Shown here: piece after piece, positions 19,427 to 30,599 of the stretch
Position numbering within the stretch: the stretch's first letter is position 1
Layout: every line of letters starts with the position of its first letter
Source of the DNA: Ornithodoros turicata
Taxonomy: Eukaryota > Arthropoda > Arachnida > Ixodida > Argasidae
Reading direction: 5' to 3'
Assembly: GCF_037126465.1 (NCBI RefSeq)
Contig: NC_088210.1
Location: forward strand, 26,995,511-27,059,510
Length of the DNA stretch: 64,000 bases
Notes under the pieces: generated by a model
What the model saw: only the letters and a program-made list of their open reading frames with translations
What the model was told of the DNA's origin: nothing
Database searches by the model: none
Translations under genes and position numbers: made by a program

Positions 19427-21098
19427 CTGAAAAGAGTAATCAGAATGTAAGCTTTGATATATCGACACATCAATAAACACAACGCGTCAGAATTATTAAC
19501 TCGTGTATTGGCTAATGTACGGCTCTCATCTCTTGTGACTTTGTTTTCTGGTCGGAGCTGCAAACGCTAATCGAGACACACTGTATAGGATGACTGCTGG
19601 TTCTTACTGTCTCTATAAATCGTTTGCATACCCATTTTTTCACCTGATGAATAAAAAAAAATGATAGTATAACTTAAAACTTCAAATTCAGGTCCGTGAA
19701 CGCCTTTCTTAGTAATATACGATTACCTGGTTTAGTGAACTTGAGCAACATCTCGATTTGGTGTTGTTCTCCACCTGTGTGCGGTTGACAGCCATCACTG
19801 GGTTTCAAACGCGTGGGCCCTGTCTCCCTTTAAAAGGGACTGTTGTCATATCAGATTCATAAGGTAGCATGGGTTTGTAATAACGCGAAACCAGCTGATC
19901 ATCCACCCCTCGCAGCACAACGAAATATGTACCTTTTAAACGCACAGCAGAAGGCTGCGGTTGTATTACCACTCCACCACAGTAATCACCAGCTTAGTCT
20001 GTAACAAACCGCTACGGAATAAAAGCCCCAACCTGATCAAAATCACTCCCCACCTTCCTGACACACAATGCCCGCAACCACAAAGCCAGCGACAAGCCAC
20101 ACACACACACGGGGCAATATCAAATCACCGCCAGCATCCAGCCGGTTAAGTCCTCGGCCGCGAGTGATGGAAACACAGCTACCCTATCTGGATAAGCGGA
20201 TTTGGGGAATCCACAAACAACTCTCGCAGATGAAGTTTAGGGAGGGGAGGATTCTTTCATGCTCTGGCGGTGATTTGAGATGTTCTGAAGTGGCTGTCGC
20301 GTGTAATACCGCCGCGGGCTGTGCGCTGAACGATGCGGAGCTACATCTTTACAAAGTTTACGGACGGATGGGTCGGGATTTTGAGTGAGCAAGATAGATT
20401 ATGCGTTCCAGGTCTGCTCGAAAGAGTCAAAGCATCGTAGATGTAGGAATTGATGGAATCGCGGGGAAATATATTTGTGAAGTGTTGTGAATGAATTATC
20501 GAGGAATGTCCGTGGTTTATTGGTATTGTCATGGGGAAAGTTGTTGTTGTCGTTGGATGTGAGATATCAGGTGTATGAACATATTTCCCTCTCTCTCTTT
20601 CTGTTATTATGATGAATATCGTGAAATGATAAGTCTAGTGATTTCACCGACCGTTTGTGTCGAAGTGTAGGGTTTAACATTGACGTCAGTGTTGGAAGAG
20701 CGAGAATGGAGGAAGAAGAGAATGAGAAGAAAAGAGAGAGAAAACGAGAATATGTTCAAGCGGCAATTTCTGTAACAATGTAATTGGAGCAGAAACAACT
20801 GAACTTGTATGTTTTCATCGACCAAGAAAAAGTGGAGCAGACTAAATGGCCTGAGGACTAAATACCGAGGGGGGAACGATGAGTCTAGGGTTGGAATTGG
20901 AACACTATGTAGAAGAACGATCTTTTGGATTTGATTAGAGTGGATTTGAAAGAAATTTTCCTTTTCTTTTTTTTTTTTTTTTTTTTTGATTGTGGCTTCT
21001 CATGTGGAACCTTCTGTTCTATCTTCCAACGTGAAGCCTATACCATACTTAATCTGTAGGGTTGGTGTGTCTGCGATGGCGACGATGAGAATGATGGT
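19427..21098. other. SKOR upstream region, no clear gene
   Basis: No further SKOR exon was recognised. A T-run of about 20 lies near 20970-20990, and an (AC)n run near 20098-20111. Confidence 0.4.
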
Positions 21099-21327
21099 GC
21101 ACTCTTAAAAAAAAGTGTACTGTAACTCCTTTTTGAGGAGTACACGCTCGCCACATACATCACTCCATTTGGAGTGTACAATTACTCTCCAGTAGTGAGT
21201 TGAAGTGTCTCCTCACTCCCTGAATGAAGGTAGGAGACTCCATTTTAAGAGTAATTCTTCTTTCCAAAAGGGAGTGGTATGTGTGGCAAGGAGTAGGAGA
21301 TAAAGTGCACCCTTTTTTAAAAGAGTA
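21099..21327. mobile_element. Foldback MITE family E
   Basis: The termini CACTCTTAAAAAAAAGTGTA and TTTTTTAAAAGAGT are inverted, with internal GGAGTGT/ACACTCC-like palindromic units. It shares the CACTCTTAAAA start with family A but has a different interior. Confidence 0.7.
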
Positions 21328-21360
21328 TGGTGGTAATAAAGAAAAATATGGACTTGCGTC

Positions 21361-21609
21361 TACACTCTTAGAAATGAACTTCACCGCATAGCACGCTCCT
21401 AGCCGACCATGATCTCGAATGATACCGTTATCTGCCCTGATTTGTTGAAAGGGGGAGGCGTGCGCCTTTTTTGCGACAGTTATGAACCGCATAAGTGTCA
21501 CAAAAATGCGTACGCCTCCCGTTTTCAACAAATCAGGGCAGATAACGATATGATTCGAGATCATGGTTGGCTAGGGGCGTGTGCGGCGAAGTTCATTTGT
21601 AAGAGTGTA
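21361..21609. mobile_element. MITE family A, full copy
   Basis: It has intact termini TACACTCTTAGAAATG and AAGAGTGTA, and is the first of three tandemly placed A copies following a family E copy. Confidence 0.9.
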
Positions 21610-21620
21610 CGTGTGTGACT

Positions 21621-21875
21621 GCACTCTTAAAAATGAACTTCACCGCATAGCACGCTCTTAGCCAACCATCATCCTGAATGATATCGTTATCTGACCCGAT
21701 TTGTTGAAAACGGGAGGCGTACGTCTATTTTGTGACACTTATGCTGTTCATAATTGTCAAAAGAAAAAAAGGCGTACGCCTCCCGCTTTCAAAAATAAGG
21801 TCAGATAACGATATCATTCGAGATTATGGTTGGCTAGGAGCGTGCTATTAGGTGAAGTTCATTTTTAAGAGTGTA
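21621..21875. mobile_element. MITE family A, full copy
   Basis: The termini GCACTCTTAAAAATG and TTTTTAAGAGTGTA are intact. It lies 11 bp after the previous copy. Confidence 0.9.
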
Positions 21876-21964
21876 GTTGTAGATTGCTTCTGTCCGTCTA
21901 ACTTGCCGTTCTTTGTTCATCTATTCCCTTCAAACACGAGTGTACGACAACTACACTTCAGCTA

Positions 21965-22217
21965 TACACTCTTAAAAATGAACTTCGCCGCATAGCACGC
22001 TCTTAGCCAACCGTCATCTCGAATGATATCGTTATCTGGCCTGATTTGTTGAAAACGGAAGGCGTATGCCTTTTTTGTGACACTTATGCTGTTCATAATT
22101 GTCACAAAAAAGGCTTACGCCTCCCGTTTTCAACAAATCGGGCCAGATAACGATATCATTCCAGATGACGGATGGCTAAGAGCGTGCTATGCGGTGAAGT
22201 TCATTTCTAAGAGTGTA
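21965..22217. mobile_element. MITE family A, full copy
   Basis: The arms are near-perfect and the termini TACACTCTTAAAAATG and CTAAGAGTGTA are intact. Confidence 0.9.
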
Positions 22218-23040
22218 CACACATATCATGAATCCATGCTAGAATATGGTAAGCTATAGTGGTATACTCCAGGGACGTACTATGTGGTGCATAAGGGTCC
22301 GGAAACAGTAAAACATGAAAAGCAGTACCTTACGAAAAAACAAGCTGTAAAGCAAAAACGAAAAGACGAAACGAAAGCTGGCTGATGACTAAACTCTGGC
22401 CAAGCACACGGCGTCACTTAAGCCCCCGCCCTGGTATACTCGTCCGCTATTGTGTTCGCCTCGTTCGCCGGGTCGTCTATAATTGAAAGCGAGTCCAGGG
22501 ATACGCCTTGTTGACGAGCAGGGGAGAGAGAGAAAGAAACAAGAGCTACCCCATGCGACCACTATTTAATTACTAATCAGCGGATAATTAAACACACTCG
22601 ATTAATCTGCTTCGGACCTCTCGTGGAACGGCTTCTTCCTGCAGATCAGATTCCATCGTCTTTTAGTTGGTGGAGATTTTACATGTAGCGAAGAAGATTG
22701 CGGCGGTGGATGTTGTTTGCGCGCACATACTGTCACGTCACTTATTGTGTACTTGGAGTGAGTATGACCGCGAGTGAAGCCTTGTGGGTACACGGTGCGA
22801 GTCTTTTTCTCTTCTGGCGTGGTTTCATATTCCTTCGAGGAAAGCAACACGATACGGAGTCCAATTAAAAGGGAAAATGCGTTCCAGAGGTGGGAGACGC
22901 GTATGAAGATTGTTGAGCAGTCGCAATTTTTTATTGAGGTGTCACGAATATATTGCTTCTGTCGGTTTTTACTGTATTTGACTGAATGCTGTGTTAAGAA
23001 GAAGAAGATGACAAAAAAACAAAAACAAAAAAACACGCCG
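22218..23040. other. Gene-free stretch
   Basis: Nothing was recognised. One forward ORF continues into the next MITE and is not coding-like. Confidence 0.4.
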
Positions 23041-23282
23041 TATAGTCTTAGAAATGAACTTCACCGCATAGCACGCTCCCAGCCAACCATCATCTCGAAT
23101 GATGTCGCTATCTGTCCTGATTCGTTGAAAACGGCCTTTGTTGTGACTATTATGAACAGCATAAGCGTCACAACAAAGGCGTACGCCTCCCGTTGTCAAC
23201 AAGTCAGAGCAGATAACGATATCATACGAGATGATGGTTGGCTAGGAGCGTGCTATGCGGCGAAGTTTATTTTTAATAGTAT
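23041..23282. mobile_element. MITE family A copy
   Basis: The right terminus is mutated (TTTTTAATAGTATA). One of the two inner GGCGTACGCC cores is partly deleted (AACGGCCTTTG). Confidence 0.85.
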
Positions 23283-23390
23283 AGGCGAACCACTGCACAG
23301 AGTGATTGCGTTGTCATTTCTGATCTATAAGAAAGGGCGTACGCCTTTTTGTGTCAATTATATATATAAGTGGCTGGCGCACACACTCTA

Positions 23391-23682
23391 AAAACGGAAG
23401 TTCACCACATAGCACGGTGAAGGCCAACCATTACACATAATGATACCGTTTCATTCCCGATTTGTAGAAAGCCCGAGACGTACGCATTTTTGTGACAATT
23501 AACATAACCTCATAAGTGTCCCAAAAAGGCGTACGCCTCCCGTTTTTAACCAATCAGGGGGCAGAACGATGTTATTTGGGAGGGTGGTTGGCGAATAGCG
23601 TGCTATGCGGTGAAGTTATGTTTTAAGAGTCTTCGGTGTCGTCTATTGGTTAGGATACCTGGCTTTCCGTTTGAAGAGTGTA
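23391..23682. mobile_element. MITE copy (A/B intermediate) with an insert in its right terminal repeat
   Basis: The left terminus is ACACTCTAAAAACGGAAG. The right terminus reads GTTTTAAGAGT, is interrupted by 38 foreign bases, then repeats GTTTGAAGAGT and ends GTGTA. See the separate tRNA-half entry. Confidence 0.8.
23631..23668 (+). mobile_element. Retro-inserted tRNA-Glu 5' half (about 38 nt) with 11-bp target duplication
   Basis: The insert aligns position by position with the 5' half of a eukaryotic tRNA-Glu: a 7-nt acceptor strand, 2-nt linker, a D-arm/A-box (GTCTATTGGTTAGGATA) and the anticodon 5' stem and loop (CCTGGCTTTC, containing anticodon TTC). It stops there, with no variable arm, T arm or B box. 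It is flanked by GTTTTAAGAGT (23620-23630) and GTTTGAAGAGT (23669-23679), which differ at one position. Confidence 0.7.
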
Positions 23683-25100
23683 GAACATTGCTCTGCATAG
23701 CAGTAGTAGCATCTTGACAGTAACCAACAGGAATGATTGGCATTTGATCTCTCTCCTTGGGGTCCGCTCTCATTGTCAGTCATCACACATTATTGCTGTT
23801 TGTTAGTCACTAGCTGCCTCCCGTGTCCAAATCTAAGTCGTTTTATTTCCGTATACTTCACGACAGGGATCGCAAGCACTGTCGCAGTGACTTGCACTCC
23901 GTCATAGACAAACAAAGGCAACGTTAGACAACCATCTTGCACCGGTATAACGTTCCGTATCTCGTGTATCTCTCGTACTTACGTAACTAGAGCCTGTTTT
24001 ATCATGACATAATGGACTTCTACTACCGGTGACTCTTATAGAACGCCTTGATACGACTTGATATCGATCATGTGTATTTATGTACCAGCTAATGCGCTAT
24101 TACTCTGACGAAAATACATATAATGTGCACAACAACAGAGAGACGATAGCGATGGTGATGACAATATGTGCTTCTGGTGTTGCGACACTATATTATGCGG
24201 TACCCGATTACACGTGGGACATTATATGAGCGAGGTGTGAATCAAATAGATGAAGCACACATGGTAGGTGAGGCATACACTGGAAACACACCACGTGGAT
24301 ATAAAGACGCTGCTCATCCTGCACTCCCAGAAAACATGGTGGAGCAGTTACACCTTTCAGGACGTAATAGTTGTCGCATGCATATGTTGTGCCTAAAAGG
24401 TTGCAACGTTCTACCTGCTATCTACGAATGATAGTCATATAATCATACTCACAGTGAACAGGCGTGAACCACAATATGTACTGAGGGCCCATACGCTGTA
24501 CAGGAGCCGTGGACCTCTCAATTTACCGTCGACACAGAGGGGTAGATTTGGCGTCATCTGTTTGCACTATCCCGTGGGGTGTTAGCACGCAAATCGTCTA
24601 CGGTTCGCTCGTTGCTGTTTGACCGTCACCGTCTCGTTAACTATAGAGTTCCGTTGGTGTGAGTGAACGCAATAAAATTAGTGGCCTCATCGCTAGGTGT
24701 ACTGCGATCGCGTGCTTCATGTGCTTCACACACCGCATGTATAAAAGAGTTATTCCGAGCCATATCACGGACTCGTCCATCGTTACAGCATTGTACAAGC
24801 TCGTAGAAAGTACTCAGCGTGATTACGCGGTAGTTATTTATTTACCTTTAGTTTATAAACGTTCTTTGTGGGAGTAATCGATAGTACCCACGGATCTATA
24901 CGCTATAGGTCATATGTTTGCGGTTTCGAAGCAAGCTATACGCCGTCTGTACAGTCACGGCAGGCTCTAGACATTGGCGGGAAACGGCCTCTGGGATAGC
25001 TCTATACTGTCACGCGCTCAGTTTGCTTTGTTGGCGTCATTCGGGAGCGACTTGTGACGTACGTCTGACGCCAGCTGCACCCCTAGTGTGACACGTACAC
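23683..25100. other. Gene-free stretch
   Basis: At 24333-24417 a segment is the reverse complement (with differences) of 7870-7950, a dispersed repeat of unknown type. Nothing else was recognised. Confidence 0.4.
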
Positions 25101-25140
25101 GTACACTCTTAAAGCAGAACCTCGCCGCATAATGCGATCC
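25101..25140. mobile_element. MITE left-end fragment
   Basis: About 40 bp starting GTACACTCTTAAAGCAGAAC, cut off by the next copy. Confidence 0.6.
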
Positions 25141-25372
25141 CACACTCTTCAAAATGAACTTCACGCCATAGCACGCTCCTAGCCAACTATCATCACGAAT
25201 GACAACTTTCTCTCCCTCGATTTGACGAAAACGTGGGCGTACGGCATTTTTGGTGCAATTGTTAACAGCAAAATGCCACAAAAATACCGAACGCCCCCGC
25301 TTTGAGCAAATCAAGGAAGAGAGCGTTGTCATTCGGGATGATGGTTGGCTAGGAGCGTGCTATGGGGTGAAG
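25141..25372. mobile_element. MITE family A-prime copy, right end missing
   Basis: The left terminus is CACACTCTTCAAAATGAACT. The right arm ends at GGTGAAG, just before a family D retroposon. Confidence 0.8.
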
Positions 25373-25404
25373 CAAGCTAAAGCAAGAAACCTTGTTCTCT
25401 TTCT

Positions 25405-25600
25405 GCAGGAGGCGGGTCTTGCTCAACGACCCCTCTAACACTTGTCTCTCCCCGGGAACTCACGCACCCTCTACGCATCTCCACCCTTCATCCTCCATCC
25501 GTCTTTGCTTCTTTTTTTTTTTTTTTTTTTTGCTATAGTCGTGACGACACCCACTTCTGTGTGGCCAACAACGGCGAGCCGAACCTTCCATTACCCCCCT
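25405..25600 (+). mobile_element. Short poly-C retroposon (family D), copy 2, near full length
   Basis: It reads from CTGCAGGAGGCGGGTC through CACGCACCCTCTACGC, T22, GTCGTGACGACACCCACTTC and AACAACGGCGAGCCGA to CATTACCCCCC. It has no coding capacity and lies next to a truncated MITE right arm. Confidence 0.7.
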
Positions 25601-26640
25601 TCCCGCTCCTTTTTTTTTCAAGCGTGTTGCCTACCACGGTATAACGATAACGAACGGCACGTTTTCAGCATTAGGCCTCAGGTGTCCACGAAAAGCGTGA
25701 AGCCAATAATTTTTGGGCATCTTACCATCGCATTCACAACATGCCGCACCCGCTTCCCCATATTGATTTATTTATCTTTTTCGTACGACATTCAATTAGC
25801 TGCCTTCGTTTTCAGTATATAATGAAAATGCTGTATATGATGTACGACAGCTAGAAGTTGATCCACTACTTCTCAAGCATCAAACACGCATTGACGCGCC
25901 CTCCACATACAGGTATGCATCCGTTTTCGCCATGCCTGCTTTGAAAGCGTCTACATGGATGCACAAACTCGTCAACTAAGAGCCCGGTGAAAGTGAAAAG
26001 CTGCTAATTATGGCAAGTTCCGTCGCTAAAGCAAGCGCTTCCCTCGTGTAAATAACGCCCGGCTGCGGCGTAGCGGGCAATAGCTAAAGGCTCCGCCGAG
26101 CGTAGACGGTGCCTGAGAGTGCTGTATTGGAGCGTCATGCAAATGTATGCGTCCGACGGTGTGCTTAAAATTCAAGCTCCAACGTTTGGATACGGATTGT
26201 TCGGCGCGCCAACACGGTTGTGTGTTGGAACGGTTCGTGAATAATGCATGTTGTGTCCACTGCTACCCCGATGAAGTCCCTGACACGGAACGGGCTCTAT
26301 ACGGTGCAGCGTCCGACGTTTCTGTGGCACCTTATTATAGGCGAATCACATTCTGCGGGCCCCATCGTATAACGGGACGCCATCGAGGCATTCACTGTAT
26401 ACTGCGCTATGTACACTTTGCTTAGATAATAGTCGAGTTAATACACCTGATTGCGTCGTGTAACTTTTTGTGATATTGCTGCTGCAAAGGGTCGGTCTCG
26501 ACTTCCTTTCTGTAAGCGAGGACATGTGGAGATATGGACAATAATATATGATGCTTACGGGTGACGAGTTTAATTCTCCGTACTATTATTATCAGGCATA
26601 CCAATGTGAAACGAATTTAATAAGTAGCCAGGAATGGATT
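25601..26640. other. Gene-free stretch
   Basis: No exon-like or repeat signal was recognised. Confidence 0.35.
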
Positions 26641-27023
26641 GTGCACTCCTAAAAATCAACTTCACCACATAGCATGCTCTTATCCAACCATCATCCCCAG
26701 TGACATCCCTAATTTGCCGACTCTGTTCTTTCTCGTTCTGTTCTTTTTTCTCGAAAACGGGGGGGAAGGGGGGGCACGCCATTTTTGTGGCATTATGCAG
26801 CTCATAATTCCCGCAAAAATGGGGGTACGCCTCCCGTTCTCGTCCAATCAAGGGAGAGAACGATGTCATTCGAGATGATGGTTGGCTAGGAGCGCGCTAT
26901 GTGGTCAAGTTCCGTTTTTCTTTTTTTAGGCTATAGTCATGACGACGCCCACTTCTGTGTGGCCAGCAACGGCCAGCCGATCCTGCCATTGCCCCCCCTT
27001 CCCCCCCTCCGTTTTAAGAGTGT
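26641..27023. mobile_element. MITE family A-prime copy split by a family D insertion
   Basis: The left terminus is GCACTCCTAAAAATCAAC and the right terminus GTTTTAAGAGTGT. Bases 26919-27007 are foreign and sit inside the right terminal repeat. Confidence 0.8.
26919..27007 (+). mobile_element. Family D retroposon, 5'-truncated (89 nt), with 8-bp duplication
   Basis: It starts in the T-rich tract, contains GGCTATAGTCATGACGACGC and ends in poly-C (CCCCCCCTTCCCCCCC). It is flanked by TCCGTTTT at 26911-26918 and 27008-27015. Confidence 0.75.
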
Positions 27024-27044
27024 GTATACAAGGATCAAGTATTT

Positions 27045-27345
27045 ATATCCTAGTGAGAAAAAAAAACTTAAGGCCATTAGCGGAACGGCCGTAACTTCAC
27101 CTGTAGCAAAACCATCATTTCAAATGACATCGTTCTCTGTCCCGATTTGTTGGAAGTGGGAGGCGTACATATTTTTTGTGACAATTATGAACTGCATAAT
27201 TGTCACAAAAAAAGGGCGTACGCCTCCTGTTTTTAAAAAAAATCAGGGCAGTGAACGATGTCATTCGAAATGATGGTTGGGCTACAGGTGAAGTTACGGC
27301 CGTTCCGCTAATGGCCCTAAGTTTTTTTTTTCTGACTAGGGTATA
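27045..27345. mobile_element. Extended-arm MITE variant (family A core, new termini)
   Basis: The core is A-type, but the arms extend outward with CTTAAGGCCATTAGCGGAAC and CGGCCGTAACTTCACCTG (mirrored on the right), and the termini TATCCTAGTGAGAAAAAA / TTTTTTCTGACTAGGGTATA replace CACTCTT. A related left end occurs near 35290-35360. Confidence 0.8.
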
Positions 27346-27346
27346 A

Positions 27347-27661
27347 GTACACTCTTGAAAATGAACTTCACCGCGTAGCACTATCCTAGCCAATCATCAT
27401 TCCCAATGACATCGTTCTCGCCCCCGATTTGTTGAAAACGGGAGGCGTACGCCTTTTTTTTTTTCGTCACTTATGCAGTACATAATTGGTATAAAAAGGC
27501 GTACGTCATTCGGGAGCGAGTTGGCGTGAGTAGCTGACGTACGTCTGACGTCAGCTGAAGGCTTAGTGTGATTGACGCGTTTTCAACAAATTAGGGGCGA
27601 GAACGGTGTCATTCGGAATGATAGTTTGCTGCCATGTGGTAAAGTCCATTTGGAATAGTAT
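27347..27661. mobile_element. MITE family A copy with an internal insert
   Basis: The termini TACACTCTTGAAAATG and a decayed GGAATAGTATA are present. Bases about 27507-27578 (TCATTCGGGAGCGAGTTGGC onward) interrupt the right core and resemble 25031-25095. Confidence 0.7.
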
Positions 27662-27699
27662 ACGGGGCGTTCTTCGCTAATATACTCCTCGAAGTCACC

Positions 27700-27756
27700 C
27701 ACACCCTAAAAGCAGGACTTCACCGCATATCCCGCTGTGCGCCAACCAACTTTTTG
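27700..27756. mobile_element. MITE family B left-end fragment
   Basis: CACACCCTAAAAGCAGGACT then GCGCCAACCAAC; only the left end is present. Confidence 0.6.
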
Positions 27757-28262
27757 ACTGTGTGTGTCAGGTCTGTTGCATGTCATACTTGTAACGTAAT
27801 CATGCTGTCACCAGTCAAGCAACATTCTATGCAGAAATCATTCATGAGGCAGAACATGATTTCCTTGTTGTATCGTAAAATGTGGATCGTCTTAAGGTGA
27901 ATAGCGACAACGTTTAAAATGTCTTTTTTTTTTTCCATTACACCACACCGAACAAACCAACTTCCTCAACACAACAGAAAAAGAAAAGTCAGAGCGAACG
28001 GCGTGAAGTTCATATCATGCATACCAATTCCATTTCATTGCACTTCTTGTTCCTAATATCCTCCCCCTCTCCTTTTCTTCCTCTTCCTCTAATCTCCACT
28101 GGTGATAAAAAGATAAAAACACTGAACCTGCTGTTTATTAGCGTACAAGCTTTTATGCAGTCGACCGCATTTCATCATGTATGATGACCAGGTGTCCTTT
28201 TATCCCTTGAGTTGACCGTACTTGACCCAAAGTTTCCACACTTGCCGATGGCTACTAATCTC
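27757..28262. other. Gene-free stretch
   Basis: Nothing was recognised. Confidence 0.35.
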
Positions 28263-28642
28263 CATTCTAAAACACAGAACTTCCCCGCATAGCACGCGCG
28301 TCATTCCGAAGGGCATCGTCCTATCCCCTGATTTGGTGGAAATGGGGTGAAAAACGCCCTTTTGTGACACTTTTTATTTATGCGCGTGTTAGTTGCCACG
28401 CAAAGGTGAACGCCACACCCTTAAAACAAAACTCATCAATCAGCCACCTCGAATGACATCCTTCTCTCTCACGATTTTTGTTGAAAACGGGAGGCATATG
28501 CCTTTTTGTGACACTTATGCTGTTATGTTATTTGTCATAAAAAAGGACTACACCCCGCGCTTTCCACAAATCAAAAGCGATAACTTCAGCGATAACTGGT
28601 TGGCCTTCAGCGAGCTACGTGGTGAAGTTCTGTTTTAAGAGT
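28263..28642. mobile_element. Two overlapping, degenerate MITE copies
   Basis: The first starts CATTCTAAAACACAGAACTT and loses its right arm. A second starts CACCCTTAAAACAAAACTC at about 28418 and ends GTTCTGTTTTAAGAGTG at 28642. Confidence 0.65.
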
Positions 28643-28832
28643 GCGGAGCGTACGCCTTCATGTGACAAATAACGTAACCGCATAACCGTCACGAAGAGGC
28701 GTACACCTCACGCTTTCCCACAAATCAGTGCAGAGAACGATGTCGTTAAGGATGATGGTTGGCTAACAGCATACAATGCGGTGAAGTTCCGCTTTATCTT
28801 GTTTAAAAAAAAAATCTGCTTTAGGAGTGTGG
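28643..28832. mobile_element. MITE right half
   Basis: It contains the spacer and right arm (CAAATCAGTGCAGAGAACGA, GCGGTGAAG), with an A-rich interruption before the terminus TTTAGGAGTGTG. Confidence 0.65.
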
Positions 28833-28916
28833 GGTTTCTCTCGTAAGCGAACCCCGGTCTCGCAGTGATATTGAACTCTGTTACATGTCTTGACAAATGG
28901 TAATTTTATACCCATC

Positions 28917-29172
28917 CACACGCATAAAAATGAACTTCACCGCATAGCACGTACGATCCTAGCCAACCATAATATCGAATGATATCGTTATCTACCCTGA
29001 TTTGTTTTCAAAACGGACGGCGTACGCCTTTTTTATGACACTTATGCTTTCATAATCGTCATAAAAAAGGCGCACGCCTCCCGTTTTCAACAAATCAGTG
29101 AAGATAACGATATCATTCGAGATGATGGTTGGCTGGGAGCGTGCTACGCGGTGAAGTTCATTTCTAAGAGGG
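28917..29172. mobile_element. MITE family A, full copy
   Basis: The termini are decayed (CACGCATAAAAATGAAC, TTCTAAGAGGG) but both arms are present throughout. Confidence 0.85.
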
Positions 29173-29184
29173 CAGATATACGCC

Positions 29185-29437
29185 TACACTCTTAAAAATG
29201 AACTTCACCGCATAGCACGCTACTAGCCAACCGTCATCTCTAATGATATCGTTATCTGTCCTGATTTGTTGAAAACTGGAGGTGTACGCCTTTTTTGTGA
29301 CAATTATGAACAGCATAAGTGTCACAAAAAAGGCGTACGCCTCCCGTTTTCAACAAATCAGGGCAGATAACGATATCATTCGAGATGACGGTTAGCTAGT
29401 AGCGTGCTATGCGGTGAAGTTCATTTTTAAGAGTGTA
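29185..29437. mobile_element. MITE family A, near-consensus copy
   Basis: This 253-bp copy is a nearly perfect palindrome with TACACTCTTAAAAATGAACT at one end, its complement TTTTTAAGAGTGTA at the other, and a short ACAATTATGAACAGCATAAG spacer. It is the best reference copy in the window. Confidence 0.95.
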
Positions 29438-29654
29438 TCGCGCAAGACATATCGCGCACAGTAGTTGGTGCCTGTAAAGCAATCTTCTCCATCTGCTCGG
29501 GCGCGCCAGGGAAAGCCTCCTTCGAATTCGTGACCGTACGCAGTATATACATTATTGCAGTGTTTCAAAAATTAGGCATATTTGTAACACGATGACGTCC
29601 TGAAACCGGTCTCTTCCCCATCGCATACATCACAACAAAGACGGTACGGGAGGG

Positions 29655-29935
29655 CACTGGTAATGCATTTCGGAGCATATTCTTCTGGAATGTGCGCGGT
29701 TTCGAACTGTCCGTTTGCAACTTCGGAGACCCCTGAGCCGTCTTGATGGCCAATCCTTTGGAGTCGTGAAAGTGCTGGGCGAATGGCCTGCGATTCATCG
29801 TCGGGGTGCACACCGCTCACTCATCATCTTGGTTAAGAGCATACCTCAAGAGCTTAGCATTTTTACTAGACCTGGAGTAGCTTGTCCCGCTCCATTTTTT
29901 TCTCATATCATCATCATCATCATTATGCATTTTGA
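29655..29935 (+). pseudogene. LINE ORF2 C-terminal remnant
   Basis: The forward frame reads CISEHILLECARFRTVRLQL then SRLDGQSFGVVKVLGEWP, matching the zinc-binding region and tail of the same LINE group as at 8.15 and 53.1 kb. The region upstream of EHILLEC has stops. An (ATC)n run and a (GGT)n run follow. Confidence 0.7.
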
Positions 29936-30599
29936 TAGATGGTGGGGTGGTGGTGGTGGTGGTTGTGGAACTGCTTGCCGCAGCCGGCAACGTTCAGGCG
30001 GGTAACATCACGACTGTCGCAGGGGAAGGGGGGATCGTGTGTCCTGGGCTCACTTCACAGAGACAGACATTATGCGCATTCAGGTAACCTAATAACTGCT
30101 TTAATTTGTACGCCGGAAATTTAACCATTGCCGCGGTATAATGTGTGCTTAAGACGAACTTATAAGGACAACTTCCAGGCTAAACATAATTTGAATGCGA
30201 TGGATGAAACAAACTTTCCCTTCCCAACTTCCCCTTTAAAAATATGTGTTTCGCCACATCTGACAATAAATAATTCGATTTGATTTGATTTGAAAAATGA
30301 CTGGAAAATGTAATCGAGGTTCTCGCAGAGCGCGTCGTGTGTTCCAGTGTGGTGGTGGTTAATAAGCTCCGGCGTTTGTACGACAGTAGCAATTTAGGAT
30401 AAAATGACAATCTGTGCGAACAAAATGGAACACTCACCGTCGTCACATCTGGCGGACCAATCGGAGGCGAAGGATCACCCAGGCCTTGATCCAACGCGCC
30501 GCCACTACTCATGAATGCTCGTTGGCAACTTTCTCAGAATCCCACACGACTACACTTGAATCAAGAATCCTTCGTCACACACCAGCGAGGATGTCCACT

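Noticed and set aside
23631..23668. An intact tRNA-Glu gene.
   Set aside because: Only the 5' half is present; the sequence after the anticodon loop is MITE terminus.
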